NCBI GenBank assembly: GCA_024654165.1
Contig: JANLIP010000040.1
Location: 1 to 11,780, forward strand
Source: Candidatus Kaiserbacteria bacterium
Lineage (GTDB): Bacteria; Patescibacteriota; Minisyncoccia; Phycocordibacterales; UBA2100
Length of the DNA: 11,780 nucleotides
Direction: 5' to 3'
The notes under the pieces: generated by a model
Told to the model about the DNA's origin: nothing
Database searches by the model: none
What the model saw: only the letters and a program-made list of their open reading frames with translations
Shown here: positions 6,776 through 11,780 of the stretch, in pieces
Layout of the letters: the number at the start of each line of letters is the position of its first letter
How positions within the stretch are numbered: the first letter of the stretch is position 1
Translations under genes and position numbers: made by a program

Positions 6776-6869
6776 TAGGCAATAGAAAATAGGCAAAAGG
6801 CAATAGTGCGAAACTATAAATGCAGTTTATCCATATTTTCCTTCCCTAGTGCCTAATGCCTAGTGCCTG
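6776..6869. repeat. Inverted arrays of TAGGCA-type short repeats
   Basis: Between dnaB and recR, 6776-6806 carries TAGGCA, TAGGCA and AAGGCA units. 6845-6869 carries the complementary sense as tandem heptamers (TAGTGCC, TAATGCC, TAGTGCC). The arrays face each other across about 38 bases that include a small hairpin (AAACT/AGTTT at 6811-6828). Pairing of the arrays would make an imperfect long stem. No T run follows, so this is probably a simple-sequence repeat element rather than a terminator. Confidence 0.6.
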
Positions 6870-6881
6870 TAAACTATTCCT

Positions 6882-7487
6882 ATGGATCCAATAGAACGCC
6901 TGACATCTATATTTGAAAGATTCCCCGGCATAGGCCCGCGCCAAGCCGGCAGATTTGTGCAATTTCTTTTGCGCTCTCCGCAAACGCTTCGTCGCGAGCT
7001 TGCGAGCGGTGTGGAGGGCTTGAACGCTTCCGTGCACCAATGTTCGGATTGCATGCGATACCACACCGGGAAAAGGGGGGCTTGCGCGATATGCGAGAGT
7101 CCGAAACGCGATAGTTCACTCTTAGCGGTTGTCGCGAATGACACTGACCTGCTCGCGATGGAGCGAAGCGGAACATACCGAGGGAAATATTTTGTACTAG
7201 GAGGCACAGTTTCTCTTGCATCGGAAAAGATGAATGGATTGCGCGTGCGCGAGCTGATTGCCTACGCGCCCAAATTGGCCAAAGGAGGCTTGAAAGAAAT
7301 CATCCTGGCTTTTCCCGCAAATCCCGAAGGAGACTTTACCGCAATCCGCCTTAAAGAAGACCTGGTTTCAATTATCCTAGAACATTCAATTAAGATTACC
7401 TCGCTCGGGCGCGGCCTCTCAACAGGAAGCGAGCTTGAATATGCCGACCCGGATACGATTAAATCCGCGCTAGATTCTCGAAGATAA
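6882..7487 (+). CDS. recR: Recombination mediator RecR
   Basis: RecR works with RecO (and RecF) to load RecA onto gapped single-stranded DNA. The 201 residues are a typical length. The N-terminal helix-hairpin-helix is FPGIGPRQAGRF at 14-25. The zinc finger uses Cys54, Cys57, Cys68 and Cys71 (CSDC and CAIC). The Toprim domain spans about 78-170, with AVVANDTDLLAMERSG followed by YRGKYFVLGG. The C-terminal GRGLSTGSELEYADPDT at 177-192 matches the family end. The ATG at 6882 is the natural start. A weak -10-like TAAACT ends 6 bases upstream and there is no Shine-Dalgarno sequence. The stop codon lies 11 bases from the stop of the convergent rplU. Confidence 0.97.
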   Translation: MDPIERLTSIFERFPGIGPRQAGRFVQFLLRSPQTLRRELASGVEGLNASVHQCSDCMRYHTGKRGACAICESPKRDSSLLAVVANDTDLLAMERSGTYRGKYFVLGGTVSLASEKMNGLRVRELIAYAPKLAKGGLKEIILAFPANPEGDFTAIRLKEDLVSIILEHSIKITSLGRGLSTGSELEYADPDTIKSALDSRR

Positions 7488-7490
7488 GAG

Positions 7491-7514
7491 AACCGCCCTT
7501 ATGGAAGGGCGGTT
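7491..7514. terminator. Bidirectional hairpin terminator shared by recR and rplU
   Basis: A perfect 10-base stem, AACCGCCCTT at 7491-7500 paired with AAGGGCGGTT at 7505-7514, has a 4-base loop. The plus side is followed by a moderately T-rich stretch (ATTCTTACTTTTG), and on the minus strand the hairpin is followed by CTCTTATCTTC. The right arm consists of the last codons of rplU (Thr-Ala-Leu-Pro), and the rplU stop codon overlaps the loop. Confidence 0.8.
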
Positions 7515-7822
7515 ATTCTTACTTTTGTGAATGGCTGTTTGTGGCCTCTCTTTTTGAAATATCGGCTCTTTTGACGGTAGCGGATTACAACGACTTTCTT
7601 GGCTCGTCCCTCTTCTACATGCTCGGCAGAAACAACTGCGCCCGCAAGATACGGCTCGCCTACTTTGGTTTCTTTGCCGTCGTCGGTCAAAAGCACTTTA
7701 TCAAATGTAATTTTTCCATCTGCAGTTGATGGCAATTTTTCAACATTCAAAACAGTATCTTGTGTTACCAAGTACTGCTTCCCGCCCGTTTCAATTATCG
7801 CTATCTTTGCCATAGTCGGCAC
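7499..7822 (-). CDS. rplU: 50S ribosomal protein L21
   Basis: A large-subunit ribosomal protein that binds 23S rRNA near L20. The family signatures are IAIIETGGKQYLV near the start, a central KVGEPYLAGAVV and the basic C-terminal RYRQKSRYFKKRGHKQPFTKVRIT. Two starts are possible. The GTG at 7822 gives 107 residues (MPTMAKIAIIE). The ATG at 7813 gives 104 residues (MAKIAIIE), which is closer to the usual family N-terminus. A -10-like TATATG at 7830-7835 lies 7 bases before the GTG, so a leaderless transcript would favour the GTG; the question stays open. The usual partner gene for L27 (rpmA) is not adjacent. The gene is convergent with recR, and its last codons form one arm of their shared terminator. 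Confidence 0.96.
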   Translation of the reverse strand: MPTMAKIAIIETGGKQYLVTQDTVLNVEKLPSTADGKITFDKVLLTDDGKETKVGEPYLAGAVVSAEHVEEGRAKKVVVIRYRQKSRYFKKRGHKQPFTKVRITALP

Positions 7823-7829
7823 AGTCTGC

Positions 7830-7857
7830 CATATATGACCCCCTTATGCAATAGCAA
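7830..7857 (-). promoter_or_regulatory. Possible rplU promoter
   Basis: On the minus strand TTGCTA (7852-7857) and TATATG (7830-7835) are 16 bases apart and lie between the rmuC stop codon and the rplU start. Both boxes are imperfect matches to the -35 and -10 consensus. Co-transcription from rmuC is the alternative. Confidence 0.35.
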
Positions 7858-7859
7858 GG

Positions 7860-8927
7860 CTAGTCTTTTGCCTCAAGAATCGGTCTCTCCAGCAAGGGTG
7901 ATTCCAATTCGGCAGATTCGCCTGTGATCCGCAGGACATCTTTATCAATCTTGCCCAATTCTTTAGAACCAGAATTATAGTGATTGATTGTTGTAGATAA
8001 AGCATTTCCGATTTTCTTATAGTAATCCTGATACGCGTTCAAGTGCCGGCCAAGCGCCTCCACGTTTTTGGCGATATCCTTTGCCGTCTCCTCAATCTTA
8101 AATGCTTTAAATCCGTACAGAACCGATTGCAGATAGGCAGCGAATGTCGTGGGCGATACGATAATCACCTTCTTTTCGTTGTAGGCGTAGTCAATCAAAT
8201 TGCGCGTGTTGACCTTGACCGAGCCGACCTCGTTAATGAGCAAATCGTAGTAGATGCCTTCAGCCGGAATATACATGAATGCGAATGGCAGGGTGCCATC
8301 CTTCGGGCGCACGTATTTCGCAGTCTCATCAATGCGCAATTTCAGGTCATTCTTAAAATCTTTCTCCAGTTCCGCTTTCCGCGTTTCGTCGGGCTCATTC
8401 ACTACGCGGTTGTAATTATCAAGCGAGAATTTTGCATCAATTGGAATCATGCCGTCTTTAGTGATGATGACAGCGTCCACCGTCTCGCCTCCGGGGAAAG
8501 CATATTGTGTCTTGAACGTGCCGGGGGGCAAAATATTCTCCAGCACTAGCGCTAGCGAGCGCTCGCCTAAATTCCCCCGCTGTTTTTGATGCTTCAATAC
8601 TTTCTCCAAATTCGCCAATTGCTCGGCAATGGTCATAAAGCGGAGCGTGGATTCGTTGGTCTTCGTCTGCTCGCGGGCAACTTCCGTAAGCTGGCGCGTT
8701 ACGAGCTCTGTTAATCGCTGTGATTCGCCGAACTGCGCCTTAAGGGATTCCGACATTGTCCTGGCGCCCTCTCCGAGCTTTGCATCCATCGTGCGCGTGA
8801 GTTCCTGCAATTGATTTTGAAGAAGCACCAGGCCCTGCGTATCCTCTTTCTTACTCTGCCCGCGCCAATAGATAAATCCGAGAAGTGCCAGAATTGCAAC
8901 AAGCAGTACTACGGTAATCCACTCCAT
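7860..8927 (-). CDS. rmuC: DNA recombination protein RmuC homologue
   Basis: RmuC is a predicted membrane-anchored nuclease that limits recombination between inverted repeats. From the ATG at 8927 the protein has 355 residues: a transmembrane helix at about 3-21, a coiled coil from about 28 to 115, then the RmuC domain. Family motifs seen are QRGNLGERSL (116-125), FPGGETVDAVI (144-154), the PD-(D/E)xK-like core IPIDAKFSLDNY (161-172) with Asp151, Asp164 and Lys166, FAFMYIPAEGIYYD (216-228) and SPTTFAAYL (258-266). The frame stays open 51 codons further upstream, but that part lies across the inverted repeat and promoter and lacks family similarity. The start at 8927 puts the membrane helix first and is preferred. 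An extended -10 (TGG-TACAAT) ends 8 bases before it. The gene is divergent from yqeY and lies 37 bases upstream of rplU on the same strand. Confidence 0.93.
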   Translation of the reverse strand: MEWITVVLLVAILALLGFIYWRGQSKKEDTQGLVLLQNQLQELTRTMDAKLGEGARTMSESLKAQFGESQRLTELVTRQLTEVAREQTKTNESTLRFMTIAEQLANLEKVLKHQKQRGNLGERSLALVLENILPPGTFKTQYAFPGGETVDAVIITKDGMIPIDAKFSLDNYNRVVNEPDETRKAELEKDFKNDLKLRIDETAKYVRPKDGTLPFAFMYIPAEGIYYDLLINEVGSVKVNTRNLIDYAYNEKKVIIVSPTTFAAYLQSVLYGFKAFKIEETAKDIAKNVEALGRHLNAYQDYYKKIGNALSTTINHYNSGSKELGKIDKDVLRITGESAELESPLLERPILEAKD

Positions 8928-8935
8928 ATTTTTGC

Positions 8936-8944
8936 ATTGTACCA
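8936..8944 (-). promoter_or_regulatory. Extended -10 element of rmuC
   Basis: On the minus strand TGG precedes TACAAT (hexamer 8936-8941), 8 bases before the ATG at 8927. At 17 bases further upstream the sequence is GGTAGA, a poor -35. The predicted transcript is leaderless. Confidence 0.45.
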
Positions 8945-8962
8945 TGAGCTGATTTTGCTCTA

Positions 8963-9053
8963 CCTGCCACACGAAATGACATTGTTGCTTCGCAACCATT
9001 GATCTATAGGCTCGACTTAAACAGCCACTACTATGACATTTCGTGTGTACAGG
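8963..9053. repeat. CACACGAAATG inverted repeat, locus 2
   Basis: The left arm at 8963-8982 (CCTGCCACACGAAATGACAT) and the right arm at 9033-9053 are complementary in about 18 of 20 positions. The arms match those at 5171-5289. Here they fill the space between the divergent rmuC and yqeY promoters, and the right arm ends directly at the yqeY -10 box. Confidence 0.75.
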
Positions 9054-9059
9054 TATAAT
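9033..9059 (+). promoter_or_regulatory. yqeY promoter
   Basis: A perfect TATAAT at 9054-9059 ends 8 bases before the yqeY ATG. ATGACA at 9033-9038, inside the repeat arm, could act as a -35 with a short 15-base spacer. The transcript would be leaderless or nearly so. Confidence 0.55.
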
Positions 9060-9067
9060 TCGCACAT

Positions 9068-9517
9068 ATGTTGAGTACAAAAATACGCGAGGAATTGACT
9101 ACAGCGATGAAAGCTAGGGACGCGGTAAAGATGAACACTCTGCGCGGGCTCCTAACGGGCTTTATGAACGAGCTGGTGGCCAAGGGGATAAAACCTCAAG
9201 AACAAATCTCTGACGAAGACGCGCTTGCCGTTATAAAGAGGGCGGTCAAACAGCGCAAAGATTCCATTGAACAGTTCCGAAAGGGCAACCGCGAGGAATT
9301 GGCGCAGAAAGAAGAGGCGGAATTGAAGATTTTGGAAACCTACATGCCAGCGCAAATGTCGCGCGAGCAGATTGAGACTGTCGCAAAGCAGGTCAAAGAG
9401 AAGCTCGGAATTACCGATAAATCCAAGATGGGGCAATTTGTCGGCGCGGTCATCAAGGAAACCAGGGGGCAAGCAGACGGGTCATTGGTAAAGGAGATTG
9501 CCGAAAGCTTGCTTTAA
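9068..9517 (+). CDS. yqeY: GatB/YqeY domain protein
   Basis: A small soluble protein of 149 residues, the normal length of the YqeY family, which is related to the C-terminal helical domain of the GatB amidotransferase subunit. That relation suggests a tRNA-binding or tRNA-amidation-linked role, but the biochemical function of free-standing YqeY is not settled. Visible signatures are KARDAVKMNTLRGLL (15-29), RKDSIEQFRKGNREELAQKE (63-82), ELKILETYMPAQMS (85-98), KSKMGQFVGAVIKE (118-131) and the closing GQADGSLVKEI (134-144). The ATG at 9068 has no Shine-Dalgarno sequence but follows a perfect TATAAT by 8 bases. The gene is divergent from rmuC. Confidence 0.93.
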   Translation: MLSTKIREELTTAMKARDAVKMNTLRGLLTGFMNELVAKGIKPQEQISDEDALAVIKRAVKQRKDSIEQFRKGNREELAQKEEAELKILETYMPAQMSREQIETVAKQVKEKLGITDKSKMGQFVGAVIKETRGQADGSLVKEIAESLL

Positions 9518-9537
9518 TCCCCTTTTCGTGTTATCAT
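9509..9537 (+). promoter_or_regulatory. Probable promoter of the two-gene cassette
   Basis: TGT-TATCAT (hexamer 9532-9537) is a five-of-six extended -10. TTGCTT at 9509-9514 is 17 bases upstream and matches half of the -35 box; it overlaps the end of yqeY. Unlike the other genes here, the start codon chosen for the next gene is about 70 bases downstream, leaving a real 5' leader. Confidence 0.4.
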
Positions 9538-9608
9538 ACAGATTGGCTGATTTGATGTTCCTTCAGTCAAACGGGTATCCCACCAACAATTTTATAAAGG
9601 TAGATACA

Positions 9609-10028
9609 ATGTTTGAGCTTACTTGCCAGGAAGTACCGCTTTACCACCCTGCACAACGCATCGTGGCTGTTGCACAAGTTCTCTGCGACAAGGCAGTTGT
9701 GCTCCCTAGGCACTTCATCGGACTAAGTATTCCGATTGACGGTGCCAGCAGAACCTGCGGCGACGCGATGGTCATCGCGGAGGCGTTGATGCGCAAAGGG
9801 GCCATTGACGTTCGTTTTGATGGTCGTGGAGAATCTTTGCGCCTGTGCGCATTCGGGTATGGGTTCGGTCTTCGAATATCAGGAAACTGGCTGTGGATGA
9901 CACCGTGGCCACGGAAAACAATAAAATTCCTGACCGAAGAAAAGATACCATACTGCACGAAACTCACGGGTTCAAACAAGAGAACGCTTGCGTTACTGGA
10001 GATGAGCACGTACGAGCCACGATCTTAA
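9609..10028 (+). CDS. Hypothetical protein, first gene of a two-gene cassette
   Basis: A 139-residue soluble protein that I do not recognise. It has no transmembrane stretch and no signal peptide. The N-terminal half is hydrophobic/mixed (PAQRIVAVAQVLCDKAVVLP at 14-33), followed by IGLSIPIDGASRTCGDAMVIAEALMR. The centre is aromatic- and Gly-rich (AFGYGFGLRISGNWLWMTPW, 81-100) and the C-terminal third is basic. Four cysteines (6, 26, 50, 80) and a fifth at 116 are not in an obvious metal-binding spacing. The ATG at 9609 is chosen because AAAGG lies 8 bases upstream as a ribosome binding site; an in-frame ATG at 9555 would add 18 residues. It is followed after 27 bases by a small basic protein with a strong ribosome binding site. 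The pair ends in its own terminator, so it is probably one transcript. No function is assigned. Confidence 0.65.
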   Translation: MFELTCQEVPLYHPAQRIVAVAQVLCDKAVVLPRHFIGLSIPIDGASRTCGDAMVIAEALMRKGAIDVRFDGRGESLRLCAFGYGFGLRISGNWLWMTPWPRKTIKFLTEEKIPYCTKLTGSNKRTLALLEMSTYEPRS

Positions 10029-10043
10029 CGCTTTACGACAACG

Positions 10044-10050
10044 AAGGAGG
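10044..10050 (+). promoter_or_regulatory. Strong Shine-Dalgarno sequence
   Basis: AAGGAGG is followed by 5 bases and the ATG at 10056. It is the only full-consensus ribosome binding site in the window. It decides the start of the second cassette gene, since an in-frame GTG at 10050 overlaps the site itself. Confidence 0.85.
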
Positions 10051-10055
10051 TGCCC

Positions 10056-10295
10056 ATGCTGGACATCAAGACTTTGGCGACGCAAGCCGCCGAGCATCAC
10101 AGGGCAACCGGCAAAAGGATGTCGGAAGCCGTGGAGGCCGTGCTGATGAGGCACAGTCTCACTGAATCACAATTCGCAGGGTACAAAAGGGAGATCCTCA
10201 GCGAATGTGGCCGGCGTGGTGGGAAGAAAAACGCTTGCCAGACTCGTAAAACCACGAAGAGGGGTACACCGAGCCAAGCCGACTTCTTCAAGTAG
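10056..10295 (+). CDS. Small basic hypothetical protein, second gene of the cassette
   Basis: A 79-residue protein that I do not recognise. Residues about 3-51 appear largely helical (LATQAAEHHR, MSEAVEAVLMRH, TESQFAGYKREILSE). Residues 52-71 are strongly basic (GRRGGKKN, TRKTTKRG) and probably flexible, which suggests binding to nucleic acid or to an acidic partner; this is inference. The start at 10056 is set by the AAGGAGG site 5 bases upstream. It lies 27 bases after the 139-residue gene and 14 bases before the terminator stem, so the two genes form a short operon. Its neighbour on the far side is convergent. Confidence 0.65.
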   Translation: MLDIKTLATQAAEHHRATGKRMSEAVEAVLMRHSLTESQFAGYKREILSECGRRGGKKNACQTRKTTKRGTPSQADFFK

Positions 10296-10309
10296 TGGCA
10301 GGACAAACT

Positions 10310-10340
10310 AGGCGCGGATTGCAGTACCGCGCCTTTTTTT
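10310..10340 (+). terminator. Rho-independent terminator of the cassette
   Basis: AGGCGCGG at 10310-10317 pairs perfectly with CCGCGCCT at 10327-10334 around a 9-base loop, followed by seven T (10334-10340). It is a textbook intrinsic terminator. Confidence 0.93.
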
Positions 10341-10343
10341 ATG

Positions 10344-10400
10344 AAAAAAAATCCCGCGGTCGCCTATAGGTTGAGGAGAGTCCCTAGTCGGCGAGCGCGG
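10344..10400 (-). terminator. Intrinsic terminator of the MFS/RNA transcript
   Basis: On the minus strand CCGCG-C-TCGCC (10390-10400) pairs with GGCGA-C-CGCGG (10354-10364), with one mismatch. An inner TAGG/CCTA stem follows, then eight T read from 10351 to 10344. Its U tract ends 3 bases from the T run of the opposing cassette terminator. Confidence 0.85.
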
Positions 10401-10544
10401 AAAGGGTCGGTCGTGCCCGTATCACGACCTTCCATCGGTGGCATCTAGCTCTTATTTCCCTCGTCCCAATGAGGGTTGGGCGAGGACGGATACGCCACCT
10501 GTTCCAAGTGAAATATAGCGCTTCCTTCAAAATATGCACTTGGA
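10344..10544 (-). ncRNA. Candidate structured RNA or structured 3' untranslated region
   Basis: There is no gene here, but the minus strand folds into successive hairpins right after the MFS-like gene's stop codon. These are: H1, TCCAAGTG/CACTTGGA (10537-10544 with 10503-10510) plus inner ATAT pairs; H2, GGTGGC/GCCACC (10494-10499 with 10437-10442), enclosing H3, a 10-base stem CCTCG-CCCAA with a single bulge (10476-10485 with 10459-10469); H4, GGTCGTG/CACGACC (10423-10429 with 10409-10415); and H5, the terminator. The polyU side fixes the minus strand as the likely direction. No tRNA-like arm, RNase P, SRP or tmRNA signature was found. No own promoter was clear, so it may be the 3' end of the MFS mRNA. 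The family is not recognised. Confidence 0.55.
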
Positions 10545-11768
10545 TTAAAACACGGCCGGAGCAACCTGCCTTTCCATAATTATGGATACAGCCGAGGCAA
10601 TTCCCGCGAGTATTAGCATGACTGCAAACGCAACCGGAAGCGTCGTCCAGCCAATCAGCCCGCCAAAAATTACACACGCCAGAATTCTTCCTATTGCGAG
10701 GCCCATTTCTTTCAGCGCGGTGTATTCGTCTATAAAGGAGCCGTTGTCTGCAGATTGCTCAAACGCAAACGCATCAATGCTGTGGGAACTTCGCGGAGAA
10801 CTGGCGTGCGAGTATGAATCGGCAAGAAAGACGCCGACAGGCGAGCCGACAAAAAGACGCATAGCCCATCCCGAAAAAGAAAAAAACACTTGCACGGTTA
10901 TAGACCTTTCAAATTGCATTTTTCGCCCCAGTTTGCGGTAAATGTATCTTAAGAAAAGTATTGCAAGAAGTGTCGCGCTCAATATGATTCCGAGAGTTTC
11001 GTAATCCGAGCCAACAATTAAAAACACAGATATCGGCCATATGAGGAAAAGAACCGCACTCTGCAAACCGCCTGCGACAGACGCATTGATAATCCTGCTG
11101 TGAGCTTCTCTAAATAATTGCCGGAAAGTTTCTTTGTAATGCCAGGAAAATCTTTCTGGCAAATCGCGCACCTTCATAATAGGCACAAGAGACAATATCA
11201 GAATAACGGCACCGCCAAAGAGAATCCTAATATATGCAAAATCTACGGTCATCATTGTGATGCCTGCAAAGGCAGGCATGAGGGCAATGAGAGCTTCATA
11301 CACTATCGGCAGGCGCGAGCGTTCACGATTATCTGTGGAAGCCTCCAATTGATATGGAATCCAATAAAGGGCTCTGTAAGCGCCAATGAGAAGGGCAAAA
11401 ACGGCTATCCCCCACCCGGCAGGATTTCCATTAAAAGAATCCGCCAATGTCGCGCCCAAATACACATAAGCGGAAGATGCGACAAGGACTCCGTAAACCA
11501 TGGCATGTTTTACTCCGCGCCGAAGATGCGCTGCGGAAATCGGCGTCAAAATTAGCGTTGCAACTTGAGAAAGTGCATACATGGCAATAGTTCCGATAAG
11601 TGCCAGTGAGATACTTTCCGTTTGAATAAAATAATATTGAAAGACGAAAATCCAAGCAAATGCGTTGGCGATGCTTAACCCCGAGCGAATGAGAAATCTG
11701 TGCGCGTGCAGATATCCGAACCTTGCGCGGGTCGGATGCTTTCTATTCTCCATTTCAGAATCACGCAT
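10545..11768 (-). CDS. MFS-like multi-pass membrane protein
   Basis: A 407-residue polytopic membrane protein with about 11 hydrophobic helices, at roughly 32-50, 55-77, 88-108, 118-138, 158-175, 178-197, 230-252, 257-275, 290-312, 355-375 and 378-396. A cytosolic loop lies at about 198-228. The overall layout fits a major facilitator-type transporter; the substrate cannot be told. The loop HASSPRSSHSIDAFAFEQSADNGSFIDEYTALKEMG (321-356) before the last two helices is long and Ser/acidic-rich. No Walker motif is present, so it is not an ABC protein. The ATG at 11768 is used; an ATG at 11753 (MENRKHPTR) is an equally possible start, and the window ends 12 bases upstream. The gene is convergent with the two-gene cassette, and its 3' side runs into the structured RNA candidate and terminator. 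Confidence 0.75.
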   Translation of the reverse strand: MRDSEMENRKHPTRARFGYLHAHRFLIRSGLSIANAFAWIFVFQYYFIQTESISLALIGTIAMYALSQVATLILTPISAAHLRRGVKHAMVYGVLVASSAYVYLGATLADSFNGNPAGWGIAVFALLIGAYRALYWIPYQLEASTDNRERSRLPIVYEALIALMPAFAGITMMTVDFAYIRILFGGAVILILSLVPIMKVRDLPERFSWHYKETFRQLFREAHSRIINASVAGGLQSAVLFLIWPISVFLIVGSDYETLGIILSATLLAILFLRYIYRKLGRKMQFERSITVQVFFSFSGWAMRLFVGSPVGVFLADSYSHASSPRSSHSIDAFAFEQSADNGSFIDEYTALKEMGLAIGRILACVIFGGLIGWTTLPVAFAVMLILAGIASAVSIIMERQVAPAVF

Positions 11769-11780
11769 ATCTAACTAAAA

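Noticed and set aside
6776..6869. CRISPR array from the short repeats between dnaB and recR
   Set aside because: The units are only 6-7 bases, with no spacers of constant size and no cas genes.
8043..8549. A 168-codon plus-strand open frame opposite rmuC
   Set aside because: It is the reverse shadow of the well-supported RmuC domain and has no family similarity or start signals.
8928..9080. A 51-codon N-terminal extension of rmuC
   Set aside because: The frame is open, but it runs across the inverted repeat and both divergent promoters, overlaps yqeY and would bury the N-terminal membrane anchor.
9498..9608. Longer start of the 139-residue cassette gene, overlapping the end of yqeY
   Set aside because: The upstream part overlaps yqeY coding sequence and the promoter; the ATG at 9609 has an AAAGG site at suitable distance. 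The in-frame ATG at 9555 remains a minor alternative.
10344..10544. RNase P RNA, suggested by GAGGAGAGTCC on the plus strand at 10373-10383
   Set aside because: It resembles the conserved GAGGAAAGTCC, but the matching 3' conserved region (ACAGAAA-type) is absent, the length is too short and the U tract supports the opposite strand.
10475..10545. Integron attC-like site beside the cassette, from GTTGGGC at 10475-10481
   Set aside because: A single GTTRRRY-like heptamer lies in a hairpin stem. There is no correctly spaced partner core site, no second cassette and no integrase.

Overview
The gene set points to a small-genome bacterium of the Candidate Phyla Radiation, most likely a member of Parcubacteria. 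The pointers are compact single-copy housekeeping genes, a membrane protein of the kind that sits next to secretion/conjugation ATPases in that group, a sigma-region-4/HARE hybrid regulator, and almost no Shine-Dalgarno sequences. This placement is inferred from gene content; no rRNA gene or other phylogenetic marker was tested.

Layout. Bases 102-4837 hold four minus-strand genes: a sigma-4/HARE-HTH DNA-binding protein, a 463-residue membrane protein, mltG (peptidoglycan strand-cleaving enzyme) and mnmA (tRNA 2-thiouridine synthesis). Bases 4838-5381 are a 544-base repeat-rich spacer between the divergent regulator and dnaB. dnaB (replicative helicase) and recR (recombination mediator) follow on the plus strand. 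rplU (ribosomal protein L21) lies tail to tail with recR and shares a hairpin terminator with it. rmuC is upstream of rplU on the minus strand and is divergent from yqeY. Next is a two-gene plus-strand cassette of unknown function (9609-10295) with its own promoter, a perfect ribosome binding site and a strong terminator. Convergent to it, on the minus strand, is an MFS-like 407-residue membrane protein followed by about 200 bases that fold into several hairpins and end in a U tract, a candidate structured RNA.

The cores are replication and repair (dnaB, recR, rmuC), translation (mnmA, rplU, yqeY) and envelope (mltG, the 463-residue protein, the MFS-like protein). There is no evident single pathway. 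No CRISPR array, phage gene, transposase, tRNA or rRNA gene was seen.

The most unusual signals lie outside the known genes. First, several genes have a -10-like hexamer, often with the extended TGn, 6-9 bases before the start codon, as expected for leaderless mRNAs. Second, two families of short inverted repeats recur in the intergenic regions, one of them at both the dnaB and the rmuC/yqeY promoter regions. Third, there is the structured RNA candidate beside the unknown two-gene cassette.
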